Assembly (NCBI GenBank): GCA_028875345.1
Contig: JAPPEG010000101.1
Coordinates: forward strand, 1 to 64,000
DNA length: 64,000 nt
Source: Gemmatimonadota bacterium
GTDB taxonomy: Bacteria > Latescibacterota > UBA2968 > UBA8231
Direction of reading: 5' to 3'
In this document: positions 38,005-48,552 of the stretch, piece by piece
How the letters are laid out: each line of letters starts with the position of its first letter
How positions within the stretch are numbered: position 1 is the stretch's first letter
The notes under the pieces: generated by a model
Database searches by the model: none
What the model saw: the letters and a program-made list of their open reading frames with translations, nothing else
What the model was told of the DNA's origin: nothing
Position numbers and translations under genes: made by a program

Positions 38005-40761
38005 CTACTCCAGCCCCGCGTACACGGTTATGAAGCTGGTGCTAAAGGCGCTGACTTCGTTGGTCCGCTCCAAGTCTTCGCTGCCAATAATTACCCGCTC
38101 CTCCCACAAGCGCGTATAACTAAAGCCAAACTGCGTTGTCAGCCGGTAGCCCAAGTAGGACCCGGCGCTGGACCATTGCAGGGCCAACACCAAGTTGCGG
38201 AAATCGCCCGTAGGCCCAGCCGGACCGTTGGCGAGTTGCTCATCCTCGTCGAGGACCAAGTCCCGGAACAGGGAAAACTCAACGCCCGTTTCTACCAGCG
38301 ACTGGCTCAATAGCGGATGGCTCAGCAGCACGATGCCCGTGCCGACCCACTCTTTGCGGTCCTCAGCGCGCGCTTCGAGCGCAGTTTGGTTTAGATACTC
38401 GCTCTTGACCTTGGGCTGCAACTTGAAGCCAGCCAAGCCGAAGGTGTAATCCGCTTTGTTGATCAACCCAACCAAGTGGCTGCCTTGGTTGAGCGCCGGG
38501 CCTTTGACGCGGCTTTTGAACGCGCTGCCTTGCTGCCAAAAGCGTTCGTACTTGAACTTGTTGATCGCATTTAGGTTGTCGAGTGGCTGGTAGTCGAGCT
38601 GTAAATAGGTCGTGTTGATCCACGTATCCCGCGCCGGCAGAATGTCGCGCACCAGCGCGAGCGAGTTGACTTCGAGGTGCGGCGTCATCTCGCGCCGGTC
38701 GTCGGCAATATCGTCTTCCACGCGCCGCAGCATCTCAAAGGCCCGCACCCGGCCCCAAGTGAAGTCGCGGTCGTAGGTCAGCAGGCCATACTCAGCGCGG
38801 TTGCGCCCGTCGGAGGCTAGGCTCTTTTCATTCAGCCTACCCAACGTCAGCCGCGTGTGCGGGTCGAGGAAAATGCCGGCGTACAGGTTGTAGCCCCGGC
38901 GATCGACCTTGTAGGGGTAGTCGGGCAAGTCGTCGTTTTCAAAGCGGTCGATCCAACCATTGTTGTTCAGGTCGATGCCGAACAAAAATTCCGGGCGATC
39001 GGCCGCATAGCGGAAGAAGGGTTCTTCGTAATCTGGGATGCGGTTGTTGAGGATGCGGTTGTCGTTTTGGTTGAAGTCGGAGACAAAGTCGTTGTTCTCG
39101 TCCCACCCCGGAAAGACGGCCACATCGCCGCCGCCCTGCGAGAAGCGGAACCAATCGGCCGAGCGGTCTTGGTCGTCGTTGTCGTCAACCAACTCGTACA
39201 GGGACGTGCGCGGATTGTCGTAGGTAATGTCCCCGCCGTCATCGACGATAAACGAGCTCGTCGAGTAATCCGGGTCCATGCTGTATGCCTCGCCGAAAAA
39301 GTAAAACGGCGCGGCCACCTTTGAGGCGTTGACCATCCAAGCCTCAGCGTCGCGGGCGTGCGTGGCCAGCGAGAGATCGGCTGCTTGGCGCGCCGGGTTG
39401 GGGTATTGACTGTACGCGCGGCTGACGTCGAATTCCGCGTATAGGTCCACGCCCTTGATATCCGTGGCTTCTACAGTGAAGCCGTAGATCAAGCGGGACG
39501 ACGGCAAGCCGTAGTCAAAGACGACCCGCTGCTGGTTGGAATTGTCCTGCACATTGCCCTCGGCGCTGAGGATGTCGAACAACGCCGGGGACTGATCTTC
39601 AATGTCTTGGCCCGTCAGCGGCAAGACCGGCAGCACACGGCTGCCCGTCTGCCGGTCGGACCAAACTTGCACCTTATAGTCATTGGCCAAGACTAAGTCG
39701 AATTGCACGGCGACGAGCTCCGAGGGACGCGGCCCGGTGTAGGCGATATCCGTGAAGTCGTAGTTGATGACGATCTTCTCGTCGCCGTCGGCCGCTAAGG
39801 CCCCTTCCTTGGGTGCCCCGCCCGAGACCACGGGCCACCGCGCCGGATCGGAGACCACGTCGCGGAGCCTAAACTGCTCGCGCTCCCCCGTCTCTGGATC
39901 CTCGCTCGTCAAGAGGATGTCGTGCGAAAACAAGGTCGCCCCGCCCCGACCGTCCTCGGGCGAGTCGTCGCTGAGGACTAGGGCAAGGCCCGAGACCGGC
40001 AGGCTGCCCTGATTGGCCGCGAGAGTGCCGACGAAGGGATTGCGCTCAAACGCGTCGGCCACTGTGGTGGAGTTGCGCGCATTGACTAAATTGGCCCCCA
40101 CGGCCACGAAATCGCCGATCTGCACCACGGCGCGGCCAGCCATCAGGTTGGTGGCATTGGTGATGCCAGTGGGGGCACTGGGCGTGCTGCCGATGACCGG
40201 GCGGCTCACCCGCGAAAAGAGCAGGGTGCCCTCGTATTTGTCCGCAGCAAAGTCCATCTGCACGCCGCTGAAGGCCGGCTTGGAGAAGGTGAGCGGGGTC
40301 AGGGTCGTGCGGATTCGATCGCCCACTGTGATTGCATAGTAGAACTGCCCCTGCGAGTCCGAGCTAATGGTGACCGCGTTGAACCAGTTGTTAAAGCGCG
40401 GATCCTTGAAGATGGACGAACCAAATTGCACGGGCTGGTTCTGGGTCCAGTCGTAGATGAGCCAGCCGCGCGTCAAGTAGTTGCCGTACAGGTCGTAAAA
40501 CGGAGAGCCTTCAATCGTGGTGCTGACGTAGCGCTCGTACGCGTCGCGCGCGTAGTTGGTGTACTGCCACTGCTGCCAACCGTAATCGGCAAACAACTCC
40601 TGCGGCACGTACCAGCGCTTGATCGTTGGATCCAAGGCGTCGAAGAGCACGCCCGGCCCCCGAGGCTCATAGGTGATGTCCGCACCCCAGCGCCGGCCTT
40701 GGGCGTGGGCACTTAGCGCCGCGACGAGCAAGGCGGCGAGTATCCACCGTAGGTCTCGCAT
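38005..40761 (-). CDS. Giant outer-membrane/surface protein, paralogue 2
   Basis: DENNDFVSDFNQNDNRILNNRIPDYEEPFFRYAADRPEFLFGIDLNNNGWIDRFENDDLPDYPYKVDRRGYN aligns with paralogue 1; ends FITVYAGLE. Confidence 0.6.
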   Translation of the reverse strand: MRDLRWILAALLVAALSAHAQGRRWGADITYEPRGPGVLFDALDPTIKRWYVPQELFADYGWQQWQYTNYARDAYERYVSTTIEGSPFYDLYGNYLTRGWLIYDWTQNQPVQFGSSIFKDPRFNNWFNAVTISSDSQGQFYYAITVGDRIRTTLTPLTFSKPAFSGVQMDFAADKYEGTLLFSRVSRPVIGSTPSAPTGITNATNLMAGRAVVQIGDFVAVGANLVNARNSTTVADAFERNPFVGTLAANQGSLPVSGLALVLSDDSPEDGRGGATLFSHDILLTSEDPETGEREQFRLRDVVSDPARWPVVSGGAPKEGALAADGDEKIVINYDFTDIAYTGPRPSELVAVQFDLVLANDYKVQVWSDRQTGSRVLPVLPLTGQDIEDQSPALFDILSAEGNVQDNSNQQRVVFDYGLPSSRLIYGFTVEATDIKGVDLYAEFDVSRAYSQYPNPARQAADLSLATHARDAEAWMVNASKVAAPFYFFGEAYSMDPDYSTSSFIVDDGGDITYDNPRTSLYELVDDNDDQDRSADWFRFSQGGGDVAVFPGWDENNDFVSDFNQNDNRILNNRIPDYEEPFFRYAADRPEFLFGIDLNNNGWIDRFENDDLPDYPYKVDRRGYNLYAGIFLDPHTRLTLGRLNEKSLASDGRNRAEYGLLTYDRDFTWGRVRAFEMLRRVEDDIADDRREMTPHLEVNSLALVRDILPARDTWINTTYLQLDYQPLDNLNAINKFKYERFWQQGSAFKSRVKGPALNQGSHLVGLINKADYTFGLAGFKLQPKVKSEYLNQTALEARAEDRKEWVGTGIVLLSHPLLSQSLVETGVEFSLFRDLVLDEDEQLANGPAGPTGDFRNLVLALQWSSAGSYLGYRLTTQFGFSYTRLWEERVIIGSEDLERTNEVSAFSTSFITVYAGLE

Positions 40762-40775
40762 TAGACCCTCCCTAA

Positions 40776-42941
40776 TTAGTACGCTAATTCGATAGCTCTA
40801 ACCGCGCTTTCGCCGCCTGTATCGCTGGCTAGCGTTACGCGCACTAAGTAAATGCCCGGCGGCAGCGCGGCCCCGTTCGCATCCGCGCCGTCCCAAGGCA
40901 TGGCGTACGAGCCGCCGCCCTGGAGGCCGGAAAATAGTTGGCGCACCCGGCGTCCGGCCAAATCGACGATGTCCACATCAACCGGGGACGGGCTGACCAA
41001 ACGGCTCAGATCGTAGTACACCTGCGTCGCGTCGTTGACTCCATCGCCATTGGGGCTGAAGGGCCGGGGGTCGGCGCGCACGTTGATCAGCAGGGCGCTG
41101 CCGCCGGCTAGCGGCACATCCACCGAAAGGCCCCGGTTCGTCTCTGTGCCAACCGCCACAATATCGTCGTCGCCGGGAGCCAGCGCGGCCACGTTGCCAG
41201 CGACGACCTCCTGCCCCACATCCCCCTCGGCGCTGTTGAAGGCAAAACCGGCAAACTTGGTACCGTAGCGCAACACGCGGCTGCGAAAGCGAATTTTTAG
41301 CTGGGCCGTCCGTCCGGTCGCCAGCTCGCTTTCGGCAATGAGGGGGAAGCGCACGCGAAAGCGGCGCGCATCGACTGACTCAATGGCAAAGCGTCCGGTC
41401 TCGTCAGTAGCTGGCAGCGCGGCAAGATCGGCCATTGAAAAGTCCGCGGTCTCGACCTGCCCATCGGCATCGACGACTTCAATGGACTCAATAACCTCTA
41501 CTCGCACCGGCGTAGCGATCTCAAAACCATCAAAGCCCGTATCTACGCCTGGCCGAATGGAAGTCGGCATCACCGCATAGACGAAATCCACCGGCTTACC
41601 CAAATCGACTTGACGCGGAAAGATCTCGCCGAGAATCTGCGCAGCCGGCGGCGGCGAGGCCACGGTAAAGGCCAGCGGGCCGATGCCTGTGGCCGCCTCC
41701 AAATCCTCGCTGAGAAAGTCGATGCGAAACTGGATGTATCGCCTCGGCCCAGGCGATACAATCGGCACGCCCAATTGGCTATCCTCGATCTCTGCCTCGG
41801 TCAACTGGGTCCCCAATTCGTAGGGCGAGGACCACGGGCTCCAAGCGTCTAGGTCGGCGACCACATTGCCCCGCTCGGCACCCAAGCCCTTGTAGTCGTC
41901 CGACGACAGCGAGATGGCGTTGCGCTCCTCCAGCGGCAGCGCGCCAAAGAGCACACGCGCACGCGCTAAGTCGGCTTGGTCGAGATTGACCTCGCCGTCC
42001 TCAGTCGCAACCGTGGCGTTCTTTTGCCACGGCACCTCGACTTGGACCCCCTCGAAGAAGAAGCGCCGGGTATAGACCAAGGGAGTGTCGTCCAAGCCGG
42101 TGCGGGTGCGCACGCGTGCGTTGGCGAAACCAGCCGGGCCGACGCTTTCTTCCACCCAGCGAATGGTCCCCCACAAGCCCAAATCTGGGCCGAGGTCGAA
42201 TATGTTGGATATGTATTCGGCCGTGGGCACGAAGCCCGTGCCAAAGACGCGGAACTCGGCAATCTCAAAACCGTTGCTGGTGCGCGACTGCAAGCGGATG
42301 AAGCGCACAAATTGCGGGGGAATGCTCAGATCGACTAGCGCGTCTTGGTTGGCAGCATTCAACCGAAACGAGCGCCATTCCGGGCCGCCCGCGCCTTGCG
42401 TCTCCTCGCTGCCGTCGTTGAAAAACAGCTCGTAGCCGCGGATGAAGTCCTCTTGGAACGGGTCTGCGGGAAAATCCGGGTGGCCATTGCGCGGGAAGAA
42501 CTGGACGCGATTGACCCCAAAGCGCGCGCCTAGGTCGAAGTCCATGGCCATGCCGCGGATGACGGCCACGTTCTTGCGCTCCAAGGCCGTTGCGCCGTCG
42601 CCGTCGATCATCGTCTCTAGCTGCGACTCAATGCCTGCTTCGAGGACCGTCGGCGAGGTGACCGAACCGCCGCGCCCGAGTATGCCGAGCGCTAGATTGG
42701 TTCCCTCGACGACGTTCTGCGGAAAAATCCAACCCTCCCGACCCTCGGGATCGAAATCGATCACGCCACCCGGGGTGTTCCCGCTCTCGACCGCTCTGGC
42801 CCCGGTCGGGAAAATCGCCTGTATCTGGCCGCCGCCGTCTTGCCACGACGATCCGCTCGCGCCGCCGATGGCAATGCTCCGCGTCTCGGCCGTGCCTTGC
42901 AGTGCCGCTAACAACAGCAGCGCGGTCGGCAACCAGTACAT
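40776..42941 (-). CDS. Secreted discoidin-like protein with C-terminal FlgD-Ig domain, paralogue 1
   Basis: RPFSPNGDGVNDATQVYYDLSRL...VDIVDLAGRRVRQLF...PWDGADANGAALPPGIYLVRV; start reassigned to ATG 42941. Confidence 0.7.
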   Translation of the reverse strand: MYWLPTALLLLAALQGTAETRSIAIGGASGSSWQDGGGQIQAIFPTGARAVESGNTPGGVIDFDPEGREGWIFPQNVVEGTNLALGILGRGGSVTSPTVLEAGIESQLETMIDGDGATALERKNVAVIRGMAMDFDLGARFGVNRVQFFPRNGHPDFPADPFQEDFIRGYELFFNDGSEETQGAGGPEWRSFRLNAANQDALVDLSIPPQFVRFIRLQSRTSNGFEIAEFRVFGTGFVPTAEYISNIFDLGPDLGLWGTIRWVEESVGPAGFANARVRTRTGLDDTPLVYTRRFFFEGVQVEVPWQKNATVATEDGEVNLDQADLARARVLFGALPLEERNAISLSSDDYKGLGAERGNVVADLDAWSPWSSPYELGTQLTEAEIEDSQLGVPIVSPGPRRYIQFRIDFLSEDLEAATGIGPLAFTVASPPPAAQILGEIFPRQVDLGKPVDFVYAVMPTSIRPGVDTGFDGFEIATPVRVEVIESIEVVDADGQVETADFSMADLAALPATDETGRFAIESVDARRFRVRFPLIAESELATGRTAQLKIRFRSRVLRYGTKFAGFAFNSAEGDVGQEVVAGNVAALAPGDDDIVAVGTETNRGLSVDVPLAGGSALLINVRADPRPFSPNGDGVNDATQVYYDLSRLVSPSPVDVDIVDLAGRRVRQLFSGLQGGGSYAMPWDGADANGAALPPGIYLVRVTLASDTGGESAVRAIELAY

Positions 42942-42952
42942 TGCAACCTCCC

Positions 42953-45445
42953 TCAATACACCACGTGAACGAGGCGGTGCCGCGCGGTGCGCTCCACGCG
43001 CGAGTCGTCGTTGGGCACCACTTCTACCTCTAGCAGATACAGTCCGGGGGCGACCAACGCGCCGGATTGATCCTCGCACGACCAGCGCAGGGCGTACTCA
43101 CCGCTGATCAAGGGCCGCGTCTCCTGCCAGTGCCGCACCATCCGGCCGGCTAGGTCGTAAATCCGCACGTGGAGCGGCTGGGTGCCAGTCAGCTTAGTGA
43201 CCGCGAATGAGAACGCCAACTCGTCGTTGATCCCGTCCCCATTCGGCGTCGCAACCCCACTGCCAATGCTCAAGTCGCCCAGCACGTGGCGGCCGCCTTC
43301 TGGGCCTACCAACAGCATCCCCTGCCCGGTCGCCAACTCCGTTGCATCCGCTGGATCAACCCGCTGCCAAGAGTCCTCAAGGGCCGAATGCCCCAACGAC
43401 GCCTTGAACACGGCACCGGGCAAGTAGAGGGCGGTGGCGAATTGAACCTCAATCAGATCGGCTGCCGACGGGGCGACGACCTCGCTCAACCGCACCCACA
43501 AAGAGTCTGGGGCAGTCGCCACTACTTCTGCTGAGGCCACCAGTTCCGCACTGTCCCATTGGGCCTCGCGCCCCAGCCGCAGGCCCCGGAACTCCAGTAC
43601 CATGTTATCCGGTGCCCTTATCTGCACCTCGTCAAACCCCGCGCTTTGAGCAGCAAACCTTGGTTTGATGAAAAGCGAAAGCTCCTGCTCCTTGCCCAAT
43701 GCGCCCACCACACCGGGTTCGATCTCGCCTAAAAGCTGGTTGGCCAGCGGCTCGACGAAGTTGAGCCGAATGGAGCGCAGCTCGGCCGCGCGCTGCGGGT
43801 CGTCCGAGACCAAGCGGGCCTTGAGTTCCAGAAATTGGCGCGGGCTCGGAGAAGTAATCGCCGCGCCCGACGCCTCGTAGGGCAAGCTCCACGCGCTCCA
43901 GTCGCCTCCAGGGACTTCCGTCGTGTCGACCGGCCCCTTGCTGAAAAAGCCCAAGCCTGCGTATGCCTCGGCCGACACTTCGGCACCGCCGCTGTTGAAA
44001 TAGCGATACTCTTCGACCAGCTCGCTGCCCGTGCGCGTCTGAATTTCGATAAAGGTTCCCAAGTCGGTGTCGCCATCCCACTCAACCGAGACCAAGTTTT
44101 TCGAGCCGCCCAAGCGGATGAGCGGCGAAACCAACTCGACTTCCGGCTGGAATCCCTCGCCGTAGAACTGCACCTCGCGCGGCTTGAACTGACCGCCTCC
44201 CCAGAACAAAATTCGCGCATAGCGCGTCCGCGTCGGCGCGAACGTATCCACGTCGTACACGTCTCCGGTATAGTGGCCAGACGTGGCGCGATTGCGATGC
44301 GAGGCCTGCGTCGTCCACACCAGCGAGCCGTCCGCAGCCAGCGAGCCGTCCGAAGTCTGCAAGTCGTAATTGGGGAAGCGGCTGCGCTGGCGGTCGTAGT
44401 AAATCTGGTGTCGGTCGATCCAGAAGGAAGAGCCTAAGTCGAAGAATAATTCCCGTATCTCGTCGGTGCTGGTAAAGGCCAAGGATGTCTCAAAGATGCC
44501 GTCGAAGAAGGCGGTCGCGGGCGCGTTGTCCAAGAAGGTGAGCAGTGCGACGCCTCTGCGCTCCACCAAGCCCAGCGAGATGTTTTCCCCGAGCGTCTGG
44601 ACCTCCAGCTCGGCCAACCGCGGCCGCTCGCGGCGGTAGCGGCGGATCTCACCGCGCAACGCAGAGTCAACCACCTCGTACGTAGCCTCACTCACCTGCA
44701 CTTGGCCCGCGCCGGCCTTTTTGTAAAAATCCACTGCGCCTTGATCCGCAGCCGCTAGCTGGTCGTATTGTTCAGCCGATACCTCGGCGGCTCGCGTGCT
44801 ATCCGTGTCGGTGATCGTCATGCGCACGAAGCGGATGTAGTCGCTCACCATGCGCCCTTCTCTGTCAAGGCGCGAGGGGCTCAGCTCGATTTCAAATTCT
44901 CGCTGGTCCTTGTTCGACTTCAAGGTGCGAAATACTTGGTTGAATCTGCGCTGACCTTTTGTGACCTCGGCTCCGTCCGAGGTCAAAACCACGAATTGCA
45001 GGAAAGGGTCGCCTAGCTCCTCGCCGACGAATGTGAGCCGGATATGGGTGGCTGCTACCAGCCGCCCCAAATCGACCTCAAACCACCATTGGCGCACTGG
45101 GCTCGCCGGATCGGGTTCCCAATAGGTGCTCAAGTCCCCGTCGAGAAGGTGGGCCAAATCCGCGGCCCGAGTGCCCGCAGTGAGGGCGTCGCGCAGGGTC
45201 GCGTCCTCCGAACCCTTGCCGCGCTTGATAAACGCCCCGATGTCTGACGTTGCCAGTATGTTCTTGGGCACGAAGTGAGGACGCACGGCCCCGGTCTCGT
45301 CGATGTCGAGCGTACCGCCGGGAAAAGTCCACTGCTGCCAGTGCGCCTGCCGCTCGACGACGACCCTGTTCCCGGCGATGGTATGGCCCTGTCCCCAGGC
45401 GGCGACAACGCCCAACACACTCAGTAACAACGCAGCATTCAACAT
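42953..45445 (-). CDS. Secreted discoidin-like protein with C-terminal FlgD-Ig domain, paralogue 2
   Basis: LLDGDLSTYWEPDPASPVRQWWFEVDLGRLVAATHIRLTFVG (F5/8 type C-like); GVATPNGDGINDELAFSFAVTKL...RIYDLAGRMVRHW. Confidence 0.72.
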   Translation of the reverse strand: MLNAALLLSVLGVVAAWGQGHTIAGNRVVVERQAHWQQWTFPGGTLDIDETGAVRPHFVPKNILATSDIGAFIKRGKGSEDATLRDALTAGTRAADLAHLLDGDLSTYWEPDPASPVRQWWFEVDLGRLVAATHIRLTFVGEELGDPFLQFVVLTSDGAEVTKGQRRFNQVFRTLKSNKDQREFEIELSPSRLDREGRMVSDYIRFVRMTITDTDSTRAAEVSAEQYDQLAAADQGAVDFYKKAGAGQVQVSEATYEVVDSALRGEIRRYRRERPRLAELEVQTLGENISLGLVERRGVALLTFLDNAPATAFFDGIFETSLAFTSTDEIRELFFDLGSSFWIDRHQIYYDRQRSRFPNYDLQTSDGSLAADGSLVWTTQASHRNRATSGHYTGDVYDVDTFAPTRTRYARILFWGGGQFKPREVQFYGEGFQPEVELVSPLIRLGGSKNLVSVEWDGDTDLGTFIEIQTRTGSELVEEYRYFNSGGAEVSAEAYAGLGFFSKGPVDTTEVPGGDWSAWSLPYEASGAAITSPSPRQFLELKARLVSDDPQRAAELRSIRLNFVEPLANQLLGEIEPGVVGALGKEQELSLFIKPRFAAQSAGFDEVQIRAPDNMVLEFRGLRLGREAQWDSAELVASAEVVATAPDSLWVRLSEVVAPSAADLIEVQFATALYLPGAVFKASLGHSALEDSWQRVDPADATELATGQGMLLVGPEGGRHVLGDLSIGSGVATPNGDGINDELAFSFAVTKLTGTQPLHVRIYDLAGRMVRHWQETRPLISGEYALRWSCEDQSGALVAPGLYLLEVEVVPNDDSRVERTARHRLVHVVY

Positions 45446-45457
45446 GGCCCCTGCTCC

Positions 45458-47407
45458 TCAATAGGCGACGGCAATGGGCCGCATTTGCACTTGGCGCTGT
45501 CCGCCGCTCTCGACCTCGACTTGGCAGATGTACAGACCGGGGGCCACCTGCTGGCCGGCCTCGTCTCGCCCGTCCCACTGATGCGGATGTCGGCCCGCGC
45601 CATCGACGTCTGCGTACACGCGCCGCACCAAGCGGCCGCTCAAATCCCGCACCAGCACCTCCACCGGCACCGGCTCGGTCACCTTGAGCAGTTCGTAGGC
45701 AATCTCCACTTGGTCGTTGATCTGGTCGCCGTTGGGCGTAAACGCCTCGGTGCTCAGCGACACAGCGCCTAAGACCTTATCGTCTAGGGTCATCGCCTGC
45801 ACCAAAAGTTGGTTGCCATCTACCAATTCGTTGGCCTCGCCAGCAGCCACGATCTGCCCGATCTCCCCCGGCGCGGTGCTGTCGATCACCCGGCCTTCAA
45901 AAATTGCGCCAAAGCGGAAAATTTCCGCGCGCACATCCACTTCGAGCAATTCGCCGCTGCGCTCGACATCCAGCCGTGGGAAACCCAAAACTACGCCCGC
46001 ATCCTCGGCCACGGCGCTGAAATCCGCCACGGGTTCACCACTGAGGCGCACGGCCTCCACGCCGACGATCCGGCCGCCGACCAAGCGCAGGTCCAAACCG
46101 TCAAACCCTTGGTCGGCGGGTTCAATCGTCGGGCGCACTGCATAGGTGAACGTGCGTTCCTCAGCCACAGCCGCTTGCCAAGGATCGATCTCGCCGACTA
46201 AGCCGGTCACCAAGCGCGGGGAAGCGGCGAATTCGAGATAGCCGAGCTGGCCGCCGGCTTGGCCGAAGGAACTAAATGCTATCCTGAACTGCACATAGCG
46301 GTGAGAGCGCGTCGCCCGCAGCGCCACGCCCGCGCTGTCGGCGAATTCGTACGGCGACGACCACAACTCCCATTGGGCGGTGTCGTCGGTGATGGCTCCG
46401 CGCATGATCGGCCCCAAGCGGCCATAGGTTTTGCGGGTCAGCAGCTTGCCGTCCTCGCCGAAGGGCACCTGCTCGTCGCCGCGGAAGGTATTGCGCCAGT
46501 ACACCAGCGGCGTCTCGTCGCCGCCGGCGCGGGAGCGAATCTCCACTTGCGCCCCTTCGTCCTGCCGCCCTCCCCAGCGCACCCAGCCCAAATTGGCGAA
46601 TTCGCCTATATCGAGAACATTGGACTGGTACGAGGCCGAGCCTTGGAAACCGCCGCCGTACACCTCCAACTCAGCCAGGTCCCATATCTTATCTTGGGGC
46701 ATTACGTGAATCATCAAATAGCGGATCGGCGTTCCGTCTAGCTCGATGTCGAGTTGCGGATTTTTGTTTTCCAAAATTTCCGCGACCACCTTTAGCTCAA
46801 TGCCCTTCTTGCTGTCGGCCTCTCTCAACGACCGATTGAGCGCACTCGCTCCAACGAATTCAATCTGATCAACGCCGCCCCCGGCATCGGTCTGCGCGGC
46901 GACGATGACGTGGGCGACAGAGCGTTCGCTGCCCACCTTTGGGACGAAGCGGACCAACCGCGTCGCAAAGTCGCCGCCGAGATCAAAGAAAAGAGCCGTG
47001 CCGCGGAAGGTATGGGCGTGTTCCCTCGGACGGGTCTCCAAGAAAAACGTCGTCGGGTCCCCGTCGATCACCAAGCTCAACTCGTCGCCGACATCTTCAA
47101 AACCATTGTACGCGCCGTGCTGAAAATTGCCGCTGACCCCGCTCAAGGTCGTCGCCATATTATCGCCCTCGTTGTAGAAGAACGGCGTGATCTGCTCGGT
47201 GAGCGCGAGCCCAAAGCTCTCGCCGCCGAGATCTTTATCTAAGTCGGCCCAGCTCAACTGGCGAAATTCAGCACCGGCGTCCACCTCGGCCGGAGGCGGC
47301 AAGCTCTCGCCGCCGATGCGATAGATGACCAAGGCCGAGCTTGGCTGGACGCCGAGCAAAGCCAACAAGGCCGCGATGAGCCACGTCGTGCGCTGCAATT
47401 TTTTCAT
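45458..47407 (-). CDS. Secreted discoidin-like protein with C-terminal FlgD-Ig domain, paralogue 3
   Basis: VIDGDPTTFFLETRPREH...FFDLGGDFATRLVRFVP; AFTPNGDQINDQVEIAYELLKV...VLVRDLSGRLVRRVY. Confidence 0.72.
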   Translation of the reverse strand: MKKLQRTTWLIAALLALLGVQPSSALVIYRIGGESLPPPAEVDAGAEFRQLSWADLDKDLGGESFGLALTEQITPFFYNEGDNMATTLSGVSGNFQHGAYNGFEDVGDELSLVIDGDPTTFFLETRPREHAHTFRGTALFFDLGGDFATRLVRFVPKVGSERSVAHVIVAAQTDAGGGVDQIEFVGASALNRSLREADSKKGIELKVVAEILENKNPQLDIELDGTPIRYLMIHVMPQDKIWDLAELEVYGGGFQGSASYQSNVLDIGEFANLGWVRWGGRQDEGAQVEIRSRAGGDETPLVYWRNTFRGDEQVPFGEDGKLLTRKTYGRLGPIMRGAITDDTAQWELWSSPYEFADSAGVALRATRSHRYVQFRIAFSSFGQAGGQLGYLEFAASPRLVTGLVGEIDPWQAAVAEERTFTYAVRPTIEPADQGFDGLDLRLVGGRIVGVEAVRLSGEPVADFSAVAEDAGVVLGFPRLDVERSGELLEVDVRAEIFRFGAIFEGRVIDSTAPGEIGQIVAAGEANELVDGNQLLVQAMTLDDKVLGAVSLSTEAFTPNGDQINDQVEIAYELLKVTEPVPVEVLVRDLSGRLVRRVYADVDGAGRHPHQWDGRDEAGQQVAPGLYICQVEVESGGQRQVQMRPIAVAY

Positions 47408-47482
47408 AACGGCACCTCCAAGAAGAAGAGGGGATGGGACTAGCCCATCCCCCCTCGTTCTTGCATCCTAAATACTGCCTGC

Positions 47483-48433
47483 TTACTGGACGTAGGCAGA
47501 CTTGATGCGACCCCAGCTATTCTCCTCGACCGCGCTCTCGATCGCACTGAAATCGACGCGCGGATCAAGGGGTGCCAGCAGGAAATCCGTGGCCGAAGCC
47601 GTGGTTTTCCACACGTCGGTGGCACCCGAAAGAGACCACTGGCCGGAGTGCTCGGCATCCTGACCAACGCCGCCGTCGGCACCGGCTACATCGCTGTCGA
47701 AGACCGCCCAGCCCAAGCCGGTGATATCGCCCTCGTTGTAGTCGTGGATGACGCTGCCTTCCGGGTCGTTGAAGAGAAAGTCGTCCCAAGCTTGGCGCCG
47801 CACCTCGATAAAGGCCGTGGCCTCGCCGCCACCGATTTCGCCGTCCAAGCGGAAGCCGTGGTCGGCGTAGGGCAGCTCGTCGTGCCACTGCGCTTGGGTC
47901 ATCCAAAACCACGACCAACTCTCCTGGCCGTCGGGACCGAGATTCGGGAAGCGGGTGTGGTAGGACTGCGACCAGCGGCCTTGGGCCAAGGCGCGCTCTT
48001 CCTCGTTCTCTATGTCGGCGGTCCCGAAGCGCATCTGATCGCCGCTGTGGTCTCCATCGACGTGCATTTCCCAGCTATCGTCGCCGCCGGCCACGCCGCC
48101 TTGGGCGTCGCGGTCGTAGAAGTCGTCAAAGCGCTCCATCATGAAATAGAGACTGTTGGTCGATTCGCTCCAGCCGACGATAGAGCGGAAGTTCAAGTCG
48201 CCGAAATCGGCCGGCTTTTCGCCGTTGAACTCGGTGTGCTCGGCAAAGGAAATCAAGTAGTCCTCGGGCACGATCGACCATTCGGACAGATCGCCGTCCA
48301 GCGTTGGCTCAAGGCCCGCCGGCCACTGGAAAGCCGTGCGCACAGCGCCCTCGGGCACGTGCGCCGTAGCCGGAGCGACGACGGCCACGCACAGGGCCAG
48401 TGCGAGCAAAACAGTGATTTTTTTCAAAACCAT
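47483..48433 (-). CDS. Secreted CBM9-like carbohydrate-binding protein
   Basis: Signal peptide; PTLDGDLSEWS and DDSWEMHVDGDHSGD motifs. Confidence 0.65.
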   Translation of the reverse strand: MVLKKITVLLALALCVAVVAPATAHVPEGAVRTAFQWPAGLEPTLDGDLSEWSIVPEDYLISFAEHTEFNGEKPADFGDLNFRSIVGWSESTNSLYFMMERFDDFYDRDAQGGVAGGDDSWEMHVDGDHSGDQMRFGTADIENEEERALAQGRWSQSYHTRFPNLGPDGQESWSWFWMTQAQWHDELPYADHGFRLDGEIGGGEATAFIEVRRQAWDDFLFNDPEGSVIHDYNEGDITGLGWAVFDSDVAGADGGVGQDAEHSGQWSLSGATDVWKTTASATDFLLAPLDPRVDFSAIESAVEENSWGRIKSAYVQ

Positions 48434-48552
48434 CCTCCTTGGTTTTAGTTAAAACGCCCGCTACAGTGGGGCATATTAGGAGCTTATTATAAAACAAACG
48501 CTTCCGTTTTACTACTCTTACTTCGGCAATACCCTCCTTTCTCGGTTGTAAC

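Noticed and set aside
37245-38033. 262-aa plus-strand ORF opposite the giant surface protein gene
   Set aside because: Antisense, no recognisable domain; the minus-strand frame has signal peptide and paralogue support.
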